Shown: positions 45,730 through 54,947, numbered from the stretch's first letter. The stretch: DNA of 64,000 nt from Acidimicrobiaceae bacterium (GCA_003138895.1 PLHJ01000005.1:113086-177085), one strand, 5' to 3'. Notes: generated from the sequence alone by a model not told the origin. Program-made: numbers and translations.

Positions 45730-47331
45730 CCATTCGGTCATTTCACGGTGGTGACGTGCGTAGTCCATCTTGCCGTTCACGGCCCGTCCAATGCTCGTCA
45801 CGTGACGGACGAGCTTGGGCGCCTTATATGCGGCGAGATGTGTCTTGACGAACGTGACGAGTCCGTGCTCGTCAAAATGTTCATTCGGGTGTAGTTCCAC
45901 GACAGCCACAACTCGCTGACCAAAGGTTTCATCAGGCACACCAAGCACGCACGCGTCGGCAACCGACGGGTGCTTCTTTAAAGCCTCTTCCACTTCTTCG
46001 GGAAATACCTTCTCGCCACCCGTGTTGATGCACTGCGAACCTCGGCCCAAGAGCACGATGGTGCCGTCGTCATTCACCTTGGCCATGTCGCCCGGCACCG
46101 AATAGCGCACACCGTCAAGTACGGGAAAGGTGCGCTGCGTTTTTTCGGGGTCGCGAAAATAACCAAGGGGGAGTCGTCCGCCGAGCATTACTTTTCCAAT
46201 TTCGTCACTGCCCGGCTGCACATCGCGGCCGTCATCGCCAATAACTCGAACGTCAGCTCCCGCCGAAAACTGCGCGGTGCGAGGACCACGGGCGCCAGAA
46301 GAAATACTGCCGCCAAGGCCCAAGGCTTCTGATGATCCAAGGGTGTCCGCGCAGAGCATTGAAGGATTGTGTTTTAAAAGACCTTCTTTTATCTCTTCGC
46401 TCCACATCGCACCAGAACTACCAATCATTTGGACAGAGCGCAAGGAATAGGCATCAGGCTTTTCATCGAGGACTCGCAGTAGTGGCCGGGCGAAGGGATC
46501 GCCGACGATGACCACCACCTGCACGCCGCGTTCGGTGATGACGCGGGCCATCTCTTCGGGGTCGTAGGAGATATCGCTCAACAACACGATGCGTCCACCG
46601 TTCATGAAATTTCGCATGGCGCTAAAGAGACCGGTGCCGTGCATGAGGGGACAGGCCGGCAACATGATTCGCCCAGGTCCCGCCTCTTTCATCAACGAGA
46701 CGACGTCATTGAGGTTGCCGTCATCGGGATAGCGAGGGCTTGCCCCTTCGTTGAGTCGAGCAAAAAGATCATCCTGTCGCCACATCACACCCTTGGGAAG
46801 CCCCGTTGTTCCCCCGGTGTAGAGCAACAAAAGATCGTCGCCCGAACCCGTGGGCATGGGGACTCGCTCGTGGCGTGCCACTTCGAAGAACGGTGTGGCC
46901 CACGATGGACACGGCGACGTTCCGTCATCAACGTGGACAAAATGCTGCAGTAGGGGCAAATGTTTTCGTGCCTCATTCACTTGTTCTGTGAATGCTCCGT
47001 GGAAAACAACAACACGAGCTTCAGCGTTATCAAAGAGGTAAATCAGCTCATCTGCCTTGTAGCGGTAATTGGTATTCATGGGTACGAGCCGGGCGTTCAG
47101 TGCGCCCGCAAATCCAATGAGGTATTCGGGACAGTTATATAAATAGAGAGCCAACGAACTCTGCAGCGGCAGATTTAGTTCGAGTAACCAACTGGCGAAA
47201 CTCTCACTCTGCTCTCCAAATTCGGACCAGGTGACGACGCGGTCCCCTTGCTCAATGGCAATCTCGGTGGGCTGAAGGCCACCGATGGCCCGCCAAACAT
47301 TGGCGAAGTTCCAGTTCGACACATCCCCCAC
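45715..47331 (-). CDS. Long-chain acyl-CoA synthetase (AMP-forming), FadD19-like
   Basis: The 538-residue enzyme activates a carboxylic acid to its CoA ester. LLLYTGGTTGLPKGVMWRQDDLF is the ATP-binding loop, with the GVMWRxxD form seen in FadD17/FadD19-type steroid or long-chain ligases; DTLGSSEALGLGG and YSVPGDMAKVNDDG follow, then INTGGEKVFPEEVEEALKKHP, and VNGKMDYAR carries the catalytic Lys near the C-terminus. The substrate is not certain. It starts 26 bases after the riboflavin synthase gene on the same strand. Confidence 0.93.
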   Translation of the reverse strand: MGDVSNWNFANVWRAIGGLQPTEIAIEQGDRVVTWSEFGEQSESFASWLLELNLPLQSSLALYLYNCPEYLIGFAGALNARLVPMNTNYRYKADELIYLFDNAEARVVVFHGAFTEQVNEARKHLPLLQHFVHVDDGTSPCPSWATPFFEVARHERVPMPTGSGDDLLLLYTGGTTGLPKGVMWRQDDLFARLNEGASPRYPDDGNLNDVVSLMKEAGPGRIMLPACPLMHGTGLFSAMRNFMNGGRIVLLSDISYDPEEMARVITERGVQVVVIVGDPFARPLLRVLDEKPDAYSLRSVQMIGSSGAMWSEEIKEGLLKHNPSMLCADTLGSSEALGLGGSISSGARGPRTAQFSAGADVRVIGDDGRDVQPGSDEIGKVMLGGRLPLGYFRDPEKTQRTFPVLDGVRYSVPGDMAKVNDDGTIVLLGRGSQCINTGGEKVFPEEVEEALKKHPSVADACVLGVPDETFGQRVVAVVELHPNEHFDEHGLVTFVKTHLAAYKAPKLVRHVTSIGRAVNGKMDYARHHREMTEWLQSR

Positions 47332-47342
47332 TTTGTCCCTCG

Positions 47343-47362
47343 AGTAACTATCGCAGGTTACT
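47343..47362. promoter_or_regulatory. Inverted repeat AGTAAC-N8-GTTACT upstream of the acyl-CoA ligase
   Basis: The two 6-base arms are the same half-sites as in the thiolase palindrome at 42330-42345, but in the opposite (everted) order and with an 8-base spacer. It lies 12-31 bases before the ligase start and overlaps the riboflavin synthase stop codon. It could be a variant operator or chance. Confidence 0.35.
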
Positions 47363-47870
47363 GAGTCGCACCGACGTTGAGGGGACCGGCGTCACCAAAA
47401 CCTTGACGAACCCCTTGACCCGCTCGCTTCGCCAGTTGTTCAGGTTCAAACAACATCCAATAGGCATTTCGTGCGTGCTTGCGGGAACGGTCGTCAAACA
47501 CTGATGCCAGCACGGCGGGGTCGTCGGACTCATCCTCGTGCACGAAGACCTCCAAAATCGGCGTCGACGTGAGCAACTGCGCCTGCATGATTCCCTGAGC
47601 GGCTTCGTGGGCGCATTGCTTGTCGATCGGCGCGCTTCCGGGCATCCCAAGTGCGACGACGATGCTGCAGTGATCTTTCTCGATCAGATTTTTAGCGGCA
47701 ACAGCGAGGTCCTTGAAGCCGGGCACAGTCTTGGTGAGGACAATAAATTTCTCGCCGTAACCCGGGCACGTTCCCAGTTCGTCGACCGCTGCTTTTCCCA
47801 TGTTGTACCGAGCGAACATGGTGTCAACCACGCCAATGCGCACCGGCTGGTGTTTCTTTTTCTTTCCCAC
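47358..47870 (-). CDS. ribC: Riboflavin synthase, archaeal (RibC) type
   Basis: This enzyme converts two 6,7-dimethyl-8-ribityllumazines to riboflavin and a pyrimidine. The 170-residue protein resembles the archaeal enzyme along its length, from memory of the Methanocaldococcus protein: GVVDTMFARYNMG, TKTVPGFKDLAVAAKNLI, IVVALGMPGSAP, KQCAHEAAQGIMQAQLL, ILEVFVHEDESDD and the ending GQGVRQGFGDAGP. It is distantly related to lumazine synthase, but VFVHEDE and the C-terminal RQGF-DAGP identify the archaeal synthase group. Bacteria normally use the unrelated RibE. GAGG precedes the GTG start. It is divergent from the 684-residue membrane protein gene. Confidence 0.9.
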   Translation of the reverse strand: MGKKKKHQPVRIGVVDTMFARYNMGKAAVDELGTCPGYGEKFIVLTKTVPGFKDLAVAAKNLIEKDHCSIVVALGMPGSAPIDKQCAHEAAQGIMQAQLLTSTPILEVFVHEDESDDPAVLASVFDDRSRKHARNAYWMLFEPEQLAKRAGQGVRQGFGDAGPLNVGATQ

Positions 47871-47950
47871 GTCAATCCTCGTCCCATCTGTGCTCTTTCC
47901 AGTGTAGGAACTTACGTCGGTGCCAGACGGAAAGCCTCTTTACAACGTGT

Positions 47951-50005
47951 TTGCCCAACACAAAGGAATTTCTAAAGAACCGTCGATACTTTCGACACGT
48001 GGCGACGGACGTACGAACACGATTCCTACTTCGAACTGACGTCGACGCCGCCGCGGAATCTAGGCACCGCCCTTCGTGGACAGTTGGCTGGCGCTTCGCT
48101 GTCGTCGCAACTATCTCGTTTCTCGTTCCCGACCTTCTGCTCTTTCGCGGGATCGTTTTTTCTTCGACGCTACGGATAGCCGGTTGGGGTTTTCCCGATA
48201 ACTATCAACAGGTCTGGTTTCTTGAGTGGCCCGCTCACGCGCTCGCCACGGGACAGAACATATTTGTTTCACACTCGCTCAACTATCCCTTCAGTGTCAA
48301 CCTAATGACGAACACGTCGATGATTCTTCTCGGCGTCCTTGCAACACCGCTGACGTTACTTGCGGGTCCCATAGTGACCTATAACGTGCTTTTAGCTCTG
48401 GGACTGTTGGCAAGCGCTCTCGCAATGACGTACGCCGCGCACAAGATTTGGCTACGTCCACCTTGGGCGTTACTCGCTGGTTATATCTACGGCTTTTCGA
48501 GTTTTGAGGTAGGTGAAGCGACGTCGCACGTGTTCATGGTCTTTGCCGTATTTCCTCCGTTGATATTTCTGGTTGTCGCGAGTTTGATTCTTGAAACGCT
48601 GTCAGTTTGTCGCGCCGGCATAACGCTTGGCATTTTGTTTGCCCTCTGTGCGCTCATTTCTTTTGAGCGATGCTTTGACACCGCTTTCGTCACCGCCGCG
48701 GCTTCGATCGTCGCCGCGGTCATTTGGCGAGAATCGTTGACGCACGAAGTCATCCGTCGGGTTGCCACGGGGCTCGGGTACGCACTACTTGCCTTTACCT
48801 GCGTGATGGCAGTGCCTTTTAGTTTTGCCTTGTTTGGACCTGAACACGTCTCCCTGAATGTGCATAACTACGTTGCCCTGTACCACGGCTATCTGTCTCA
48901 ATTCTTTCTCGGTGGACCAGCTGCGTTTCCGCCGGTCGCTCCCACGTTTCATTGGACATGGAATTTGTTTACGAGTACTTCGAGGAACCAATTATTCGTG
49001 GGTGTGCCGCTCATCATCTTTTTGTTGATGGCCATTGCGCGAAACCGTCGATTGAAGACCATGTATTTCTTCCTTGTGGTGGGGACGTTTTTAATACTGA
49101 TGACACTAGGAAACTCGGTGTACCTCGGAGGTTCGTGGTCACTATGGTCGCCGGTGCGCTACCTCGACAAACTTCCGCTCTTTAGTAGTGCGTTACCCGA
49201 GCGCTTTGGCATGTTCGTATGGCTGCTCATTGCCTTTGTGACGGCGGCGGTACTGCAAAGTTGGTCGACGATCATCGTCGACGACGCCACGGGGCGAAAG
49301 CTCGACATTGGACGTTGGTCACTCGCGGTCGTCGTCGTATCCGCGATAACAATTTCTTCGCACCCGATGGAGGCGGTGTTCGTCGCGTTGGGATTTTTCA
49401 TTATCGAAGTCATTCGACTTCGCCGGCTAACCGCTCGGGGAAAGGGGAGAGTGACCGCCTTTGCGAGCACCGTTGCTCTCAGCATTGTTCTCCCGTTTGC
49501 TTCACTCGGCCCACTCGTGTCGGCGTCGCCGGGCATCGCATCGTGGTTTTCTACTTCTTCAAGCGAGCACCTTTTGTCAGAAAACAAAACAGTGTTGTGG
49601 TACCCGTACCCGAGCGCACTGAACGACCAAGCAATGCTCGTTCAGGCTCAAACGGGAGTGAAATTTCGCCTGGTCGGTGGCTACGCAATCGTCCGCGGCG
49701 ATGGTTATGGTACGTCGGTGCTGCCTCTTTCGCCGACGGCCCTTCCTGACATGCTTCTTCGCACGTACGACGGCAGCAGAACCGGTGCGCTCAATGACAA
49801 TATTCTCCCCGTCGGTCCGCTACCACCACTCACGTCCAGAACGATTCATTCCTTCCATGTTTTCGTAGCGAAATATCATGTCTCGACGATTGTTATGCAA
49901 TGGACGGGAGCGAAACCCGCGTTGGCACTCAAATATCTCGAGGCGGCCTTTGGCCCACCAACGATTAAAGACGGTGGGGCCGTTCGATACTGGTCGTTCA
50001 AATAA
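47951..50005 (+). CDS. Large polytopic membrane protein, possible GT-C-type glycosyltransferase
   Basis: The 684-residue protein has about 12 TM segments across residues 45-520 and a C-terminal extracytoplasmic part (about 520-684). An early loop between TM1 and TM2 (WGFPDNYQQVWFLEWPAHALATG) contains Asp and Trp residues in the place where GT-C glycosyltransferases carry their catalytic acid. No family was recognised with confidence. The ORF-track start is TTG 47951 with TACAAC shortly upstream; a GTG at 47999 is an alternative. It stands alone, divergent from ribC. Confidence 0.7.
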   Translation: MPNTKEFLKNRRYFRHVATDVRTRFLLRTDVDAAAESRHRPSWTVGWRFAVVATISFLVPDLLLFRGIVFSSTLRIAGWGFPDNYQQVWFLEWPAHALATGQNIFVSHSLNYPFSVNLMTNTSMILLGVLATPLTLLAGPIVTYNVLLALGLLASALAMTYAAHKIWLRPPWALLAGYIYGFSSFEVGEATSHVFMVFAVFPPLIFLVVASLILETLSVCRAGITLGILFALCALISFERCFDTAFVTAAASIVAAVIWRESLTHEVIRRVATGLGYALLAFTCVMAVPFSFALFGPEHVSLNVHNYVALYHGYLSQFFLGGPAAFPPVAPTFHWTWNLFTSTSRNQLFVGVPLIIFLLMAIARNRRLKTMYFFLVVGTFLILMTLGNSVYLGGSWSLWSPVRYLDKLPLFSSALPERFGMFVWLLIAFVTAAVLQSWSTIIVDDATGRKLDIGRWSLAVVVVSAITISSHPMEAVFVALGFFIIEVIRLRRLTARGKGRVTAFASTVALSIVLPFASLGPLVSASPGIASWFSTSSSEHLLSENKTVLWYPYPSALNDQAMLVQAQTGVKFRLVGGYAIVRGDGYGTSVLPLSPTALPDMLLRTYDGSRTGALNDNILPVGPLPPLTSRTIHSFHVFVAKYHVSTIVMQWTGAKPALALKYLEAAFGPPTIKDGGAVRYWSFK

Positions 50006-50078
50006 GGAGTTTGGTCCTTTTACGCTTCACGACACCGTGTTGGGTGAGGCCTAGAGTGAGAATCGACCGAAAAGGGGT

Positions 50079-51389
50079 GTGGTTGTGGCGTGGGATTTCG
50101 AGACGGAACCTGAATTCGAAGAGCAGTTGGCCTGGATGCGCTCGTTCGTCAAAGAGGAGATCTTTCCGATTGAAACGTTGCGACTCTCCTATGACGACGT
50201 GGTGACCGTGATTAAGCCGATGCAAGACGAAGTAAGGAAGCGAGGCCTGTGGGCGGCGCACCTCCCGGCGGAATTGGGCGGCATGGGATTTGGCCAAGTT
50301 CGTCTCGGTTTGATGCACGAAATTCTCGGACAAAGTCCCTATGGCCCCTTGGTTTTTGGCAACAATGCACCCGACAGTGGCAATGCGGAATTGCTCGCCG
50401 TGGGTATGGAGATGACGGGTCGAGAAGATATTCGTGAGCGCTGGTTGCAACCGCTTCTTGACGGCACAATGCGCTCGGGTTTCTCGATGACCGAACCAAA
50501 CACGGCGGGGAGTGACCCGCGTCTTCTCAAGTCTTCGGCGGTGCGCGATGGTGACGAGTGGATCATCAATGGACGAAAGTGGTACACCACCAATGGTTCC
50601 GTCGCCGACATTCTCGTCGTGATGGCAGTTACCAATCCCGACGTGCATCCTTACCAAGGTTCGTCAATGTTCGTGGTGCCGGTAACAACGCCGGGCGTCA
50701 CGATTGTTCGCGACGTCGGAGCCATGGACGATCCCCAGGTGGTTTACGGTCGATTTGGCAACCACGCCGAAATTCTCTATGAAGACGTTCGTGTACCGGC
50801 CGATCATTTGATCGGACCCGAAGGCTCGGGCTTCTTGCTCGCGCAAGCTCGCCTCGGACCCGGACGAATTCATCACTGCATGCGCTGGCTCGGACAGTCC
50901 CAGCGCGCCTTTGACATGATGTGCGAGCGAGCACTCAGTCGCTACACGCACGGGTCATTGCTATCGGAGAAGCAGACAATTCAGAATTGGATTGCTGATT
51001 CGCGTGCCGAAATGCACGCCGCGCGTCTCATGACGTTGCACGCCGCGTGGAAGATGGACAAAGTTGGTGCGTCAGCCGCTCGCGTCGAAATTGCGATGAT
51101 CAAGTACTACGGCGCCACCGTCATGCACAACGTCATTGACCGAGCCCTGCAAACCTACGGATCGCTCGGTTACTCGTCGGACATGCCCTTGGAGGCAATG
51201 TACCGCGCCGCACGCGCCGCACGCATCTACGACGGACCCGACGAAGTGCATCGTCAGACTGTCGCGCGCCACTCGCTGAAGGAATATTCGCCGAGTGAAA
51301 TTCCTACGCAGTACATTCCGTCGCGCACGACAGCCGCCGAAGCGAAATTTGCTGACGTGCTCGAATTTTTGGAAGCCGACAGCGTTTAA
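50079..51389 (+). CDS. Acyl-CoA dehydrogenase
   Basis: The 436-residue flavoprotein has the three-domain acyl-CoA dehydrogenase layout: helical N-terminus (about 1-140; RGLWAAHLPAELGGMGFG), beta middle domain (SGFSMTEPNTAGSDPRLL, INGRKWYTTNGSVADILVVM), and helical C-terminus (GPGRIHHCMRWLGQSQRAFDMM, ALQTYGSLGYSSDMPLEAMYRAARAARIYDGPDEVHRQTVAR). It oxidises acyl-CoA to enoyl-CoA using FAD and an electron-transfer flavoprotein. The subtype resembles the 430-residue mycobacterial ones, and the substrate is unknown. The 3' end overlaps the convergent SDR gene by 4 bases. Confidence 0.95.
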   Translation: MVVAWDFETEPEFEEQLAWMRSFVKEEIFPIETLRLSYDDVVTVIKPMQDEVRKRGLWAAHLPAELGGMGFGQVRLGLMHEILGQSPYGPLVFGNNAPDSGNAELLAVGMEMTGREDIRERWLQPLLDGTMRSGFSMTEPNTAGSDPRLLKSSAVRDGDEWIINGRKWYTTNGSVADILVVMAVTNPDVHPYQGSSMFVVPVTTPGVTIVRDVGAMDDPQVVYGRFGNHAEILYEDVRVPADHLIGPEGSGFLLAQARLGPGRIHHCMRWLGQSQRAFDMMCERALSRYTHGSLLSEKQTIQNWIADSRAEMHAARLMTLHAAWKMDKVGASAARVEIAMIKYYGATVMHNVIDRALQTYGSLGYSSDMPLEAMYRAARAARIYDGPDEVHRQTVARHSLKEYSPSEIPTQYIPSRTTAAEAKFADVLEFLEADSV

Positions 51390-52339
51390 GCGAGCGCGCG
51401 CGAAAGACGTTCGTCAAGCCAACTGAGAAGTTCGGTTTGGTCGAGTAACGGATTCTCGGACACCGTCTTTTTTCCTCGGTACACCGGTCGTTCTTCGCGG
51501 TCGAGCCAGAGTCCGCCACCTTCGGGCGTGGGTTCGTGACTTGCGAGCCATAACGCACCGTCGACGCCTTGCTTGGGTGTTCGAAGTAGCGGTCGCGTGA
51601 GCGTATTAAAGAGCGGCAGACTTTCACTGACGCCTGGCGTCGCAGTCCACCCGGGGTGAACAGCGTAGAAAGTGGCGCCGTCGCTCGGCTCGCGGTGCTG
51701 CAGCGCACCGGTCAAGACAACTTGACCACGCTTGACGCGAGCGTAGGCCACTGATCCCTTGTAGTGATCGGGAATCGCTTCGAGTTTTCGCAGACTAAAC
51801 GGCTGCGTGTACATACCACCTGACGTCATGAAAATAAATCGAGCGTGCTCGGCGGTGAGTCGCTTCGCGAGCGTCGTTGCCAGAACGTAGGGGGAAAGTA
51901 GATGAACCGCGAGAGTCACTTCGACGTTTTGGGGCGAAACCGAAAAGGTATTTAGAAGTGCCCCGGCATTACTCAAGACCACGTCTAAGCGATTGAGATC
52001 ACCGAGTCGTTTGGCGAATGCATGCGTGTCTCGAAGGTCGGCCAAATCGAATCGCCAGGTTTCTCCGCGTTTTCCGAGGAACTCTCCCAGATCGTCGAGA
52101 GCCTTTTGATTACGACCGATACCTACGACGTAGGCACCAAGCTCGGCCAGCGTGCGAATACCCGCGGCGCCAAGTCCGGAGGTGGCACCCGTGACGACGA
52201 CGGTTTTTCCGTCGAGGCGCTCGAGTGGTTTCCAGCCTTGGGAGTGTCTGCGAATTGATGGTCCCAGTCGCGTGAAGCTGCCAACAATCGATCCTTCAAG
52301 AACCGTGTCGAGCCATCCTTTGCCGAGCGGTGTACTCAC
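51386..52339 (-). CDS. Short-chain dehydrogenase/reductase (DHRS12-like)
   Basis: The 317-residue protein has the SDR cofactor motif VVVTGATSGLGAAGIRTLAELG, VVLSNAGALLN, the catalytic Ser in FIFMTSGGMY and the Tyr-x3-Lys pair in SVAYARVKRGQVVL. An N-terminal extension of about 40 residues (TVLEGSIVGSFTRLG) and the C-terminal GLWLDREERP point to the DHRS12/retinol-dehydrogenase-like group acting on lipids. It starts within the end of the LLM oxidoreductase gene (4-base overlap), so the two are one transcript. Confidence 0.92.
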   Translation of the reverse strand: MSTPLGKGWLDTVLEGSIVGSFTRLGPSIRRHSQGWKPLERLDGKTVVVTGATSGLGAAGIRTLAELGAYVVGIGRNQKALDDLGEFLGKRGETWRFDLADLRDTHAFAKRLGDLNRLDVVLSNAGALLNTFSVSPQNVEVTLAVHLLSPYVLATTLAKRLTAEHARFIFMTSGGMYTQPFSLRKLEAIPDHYKGSVAYARVKRGQVVLTGALQHREPSDGATFYAVHPGWTATPGVSESLPLFNTLTRPLLRTPKQGVDGALWLASHEPTPEGGGLWLDREERPVYRGKKTVSENPLLDQTELLSWLDERLSRALA

Positions 52340-53292
52340 GAGCGCGGCGCCAGTCCTTCAACGGCTTCTCGAAGATCAATGCCGAAGGGGACAATCGCAA
52401 GGGTGGCGCGCGTGACGCCCGCGTCGAGGTACCGCTGGACGTGATCGCGACACTCGTCGTAGGAACCATGAATAATCAACTCATCAACGACGTGATCGGG
52501 AATGACTTCGTTCGCTTTCTTGCGGTCACCTGCCGCCCACGCGTCCCACATTGGTTGGAGTACCTCGGTACGACCGAGCCAGCGGTGAAACTCGGCGTAC
52601 CCCTCGACCGTGAGGTACGAGGAGATCATTCGACGAGCAATGAAACGCGCCGTGTCTTTGTCCGTGGTCGGAATCACAAATATTCTGGCGGCAATGGTCT
52701 TTCCTTCACCCACTTCATTGCGACACTGAGCAACATCGTTCGCGCCCAACCAGTTGAGAATGGCGCCGTCGGCTTCGCGTCCGGCGAGACGAAGCATGCC
52801 GGGTCGAAGAGCGCCGAGCAAAATCTCTGGACGCACGGCTACCGGACGAGCGAGTTTGAATCCGTGAACCTCAAAGGTTTCAAAGACTTCATCAATTTTT
52901 TCACCGTCCAACGCACGCTTCACGAAACGTAGGACGTCACGGGTCTTGGCGTAGGGCTTTTCGTACGGAATTCCGTTCCACCTTTCGACAACGGGAAAAC
53001 TCGATGAACCGAGTCCCATTGAGAATCGACCTGGCGCAGCCTCGGCAATGGAGGCAATGCTCATGGCGAGAAGTCCTGGGCCCCGGGTGAACGCTGGCGT
53101 TACCGCCACACCGAGATCCAAGCGTGGCTCCCACGCTGCGGCGAGCGCGAGCGGCGTGAAGCCGTCCGTACCGTCAACCTCCGCCGACCAAACGTCGCGG
53201 TAACCAAGGTCAGCCAACAGATGGAACCATTCCTTGTGCTCTTGCAGGGTGATGCCGTCAAAAGGGATAGTGATCCCGTACGAAGTGGTCAT
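52336..53292 (-). CDS. LLM-class (luciferase-like) F420-dependent oxidoreductase
   Basis: The 318-residue protein is a single TIM-barrel luciferase-like monooxygenase domain: YGITIPFDGITLQEHKEWFHLLADLGYRDVWSAE, LDLGVAVTPAFTRGPGLLAM, RFSMGLGSSS, RPEILLGALRPGMLRLAGREADGAILNW. The GREADGAILNW segment is common in actinobacterial F420-dependent members (glucose-6-phosphate dehydrogenase-like and Mer-like). F420 rather than FMN is inferred from the subgroup and from cofD/cofE in the same genome. The substrate is unknown. It begins a two-gene operon with the SDR. Confidence 0.9.
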   Translation of the reverse strand: MTTSYGITIPFDGITLQEHKEWFHLLADLGYRDVWSAEVDGTDGFTPLALAAAWEPRLDLGVAVTPAFTRGPGLLAMSIASIAEAAPGRFSMGLGSSSFPVVERWNGIPYEKPYAKTRDVLRFVKRALDGEKIDEVFETFEVHGFKLARPVAVRPEILLGALRPGMLRLAGREADGAILNWLGANDVAQCRNEVGEGKTIAARIFVIPTTDKDTARFIARRMISSYLTVEGYAEFHRWLGRTEVLQPMWDAWAAGDRKKANEVIPDHVVDELIIHGSYDECRDHVQRYLDAGVTRATLAIVPFGIDLREAVEGLAPRS

Positions 53293-53329
53293 AGTGCCAG
53301 TGTTTCAGAAAATCGACCCGTGAGTGTTT

Positions 53330-54106
53330 TCAAAGTGACCGGCCGCCGTGAGCTTGGGGAAGGCCAAGGCCACGTCGTTGCAGGTCTGCTTCCCAACGCT
53401 CGATAACGGTCTCTAAAACAACGGCCCGGGCGTAGTGCTTGTCTTCGCCAGAAATTGGATTCCAGCGGGCATGAGGTTCGTCCGTCTTTTTTAAAACGTC
53501 ACCCAGGGCTTCGAGATACAAGTCACGCTTGTCTCGGTTATGCCAATCGTCCGCCGTGAGTTTCCAAGCTCGAAGAGGATCCTTCTTTCGATCCTCGAAA
53601 CGTCGAAGTTGTTCGTCGGCGGAAATGTGCAGCCAAATCTTGACCAGCGTCACGCCGTCGTTGACCAGCGCTCGCTCGAAATCGACGATCTCTTTCGTCG
53701 ACTGCTCCACCATGGATTTATCAATCAGACCTTCAACCCGCTCGACCAGGATGCGCCCGTACCAACTACGGTCAAAAATGGTCATGCCACCTTTGGCGGG
53801 TAGGTGTGGCCAGAATCGCCACAGAAAATGGTGGGCGAGTTCTTCGGGGGTTGGTGGGCCGATGGGTACCACGCTGACATGACGCGGATCGAGCGCACCG
53901 GCTGTTCGCCGAATGGAGCCACCCTTACCGGCAGCGTCAAAACCTTCCATCACCACAATGAGCGCGGGCCCCACTTCGCACGGTGGCGTAAGACCCGCCG
54001 TGAAGAGTCGCAGTTCAACGAGACGATGCTGCGCTTGGGCGATTCGTTTGGCCGATTCGTCAGCACTCAATTTCGGCGAGAGGTCGATATCAGTGGCCCT
54101 GCTCAT
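53330..54106 (-). CDS. ppk2: Polyphosphate kinase 2 family protein
   Basis: PPK2 enzymes phosphorylate nucleotides with polyphosphate. The 258-residue protein has ALIVVMEGFDAAGKGGSIRR (Walker A), DPRHVSVVPIGPPTPEELAHHFLWRFWPHLP, MTIFDRSWYGRILVERVEG (lid/Walker B region) and a charged ARGx-like RFEDRKKDPLRAWKLTADDW. It is one domain, so it could be a nucleoside mono- or diphosphate kinase type. The window also holds a Ppx/GppA gene, so polyphosphate turnover is represented on both sides. The gene appears monocistronic between the LLM and hydratase genes. Confidence 0.93.
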   Translation of the reverse strand: MSRATDIDLSPKLSADESAKRIAQAQHRLVELRLFTAGLTPPCEVGPALIVVMEGFDAAGKGGSIRRTAGALDPRHVSVVPIGPPTPEELAHHFLWRFWPHLPAKGGMTIFDRSWYGRILVERVEGLIDKSMVEQSTKEIVDFERALVNDGVTLVKIWLHISADEQLRRFEDRKKDPLRAWKLTADDWHNRDKRDLYLEALGDVLKKTDEPHARWNPISGEDKHYARAVVLETVIERWEADLQRRGLGLPQAHGGRSL

Positions 54107-54151
54107 GCAACCTACTTTCGTTGGTGTTTCTACCGTAGGCGAGAACGGACC

Positions 54152-54925
54152 TTACGGGCGCGGTCCAAATTGAGGTTTACGGTGTTCACGAAACGCGGCG
54201 AGACCTTCGTCGAGGTCCCCGTGTTGTAGCGAAGCTTGCTCAAGTTCAGTCCCGAGTGCTGACAAGGTTTCGTTACGAAGTAGTTCGTTCATCACTTGCT
54301 TGGTGGCGATTTGGCTCGATGATGATCGAGACAGGACTTCGTCGACGTACGCGTCGAGTGTCTCTTCTGGTTTGGTACTCACGTTTGAGACGAGTCCAAT
54401 ATCGAGTGCTCGTTGTGCGTCGATGAGATGACCGCGAAGCAGTAAATCCGCCGCCGCCGTGCGCCCAATTGTGGCGACGAGACGCGCAGTGGCGAGAGCG
54501 GGATAAACAATGCCGAGTCGTGCGGGGGTGACGCCGAACTGTGCGTCCTCACTCGCGATTCGAATATCACACGCCAGGGCCAACTGCACGGCACCTCCCA
54601 CGCAGTAGCCATTGATGAGGGCAATCGTCACGAGCGGTAATGCGCTGAGCGCCGCTTCGGCCGCGGCATTAGTTGCCCGGTACACGGAACCATCAACGTC
54701 GGCCGCGAGCGCGCGTCCGAGACCGTTTACGTCAGCGCCGGCACTGAAGTGCTCACCGCGTCCTCGAACGACGAGAACTCGCAACGAACGATCACCTTCG
54801 AGTCGCTCGCATTCGACGACAATCTTGTGCCACATATCCAAAGACACGGCATTGTGAACTTCGGGACGGTTGAGCCACCAGGTTTCAACGTCGCCCGAAA
54901 CATTTCTTTCGATTTCAAAACTCAT
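54152..54925 (-). CDS. Enoyl-CoA hydratase/isomerase (crotonase) family protein
   Basis: The 257-residue protein has the crotonase fold: WLNRPEVHNAVSLDMW at the N-terminus, VVRGRGEHFSAGADVNGLG (oxyanion hole), ALINGYCVGGAVQLALACDIRIASEDAQFGVTPARLGIVYP and a C-terminal VMNELLRNE helix. It probably hydrates enoyl-CoA in fatty-acid breakdown, but in crotonases the reaction is set by two Glu/Asp residues; here the second position reads near LGIVYPALATARL, where the typical Glu is missing, so another reaction is possible. A small palindrome ATTTC-ATT-GAAAT lies 9-22 bases upstream. Confidence 0.9.
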   Translation of the reverse strand: MSFEIERNVSGDVETWWLNRPEVHNAVSLDMWHKIVVECERLEGDRSLRVLVVRGRGEHFSAGADVNGLGRALAADVDGSVYRATNAAAEAALSALPLVTIALINGYCVGGAVQLALACDIRIASEDAQFGVTPARLGIVYPALATARLVATIGRTAAADLLLRGHLIDAQRALDIGLVSNVSTKPEETLDAYVDEVLSRSSSSQIATKQVMNELLRNETLSALGTELEQASLQHGDLDEGLAAFREHRKPQFGPRP

Positions 54926-54934
54926 ATGTCTCTG

Positions 54935-54947
54935 ATTTCATTGAAAT
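54935..54947. promoter_or_regulatory. Short palindrome ATTTC-N3-GAAAT before the enoyl-CoA hydratase
   Basis: A perfect 5-base inverted repeat with a 3-base spacer lies just upstream of the hydratase start, in an AT-richer gap. It could be an operator; a chance occurrence is also plausible at this length. Confidence 0.25.
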
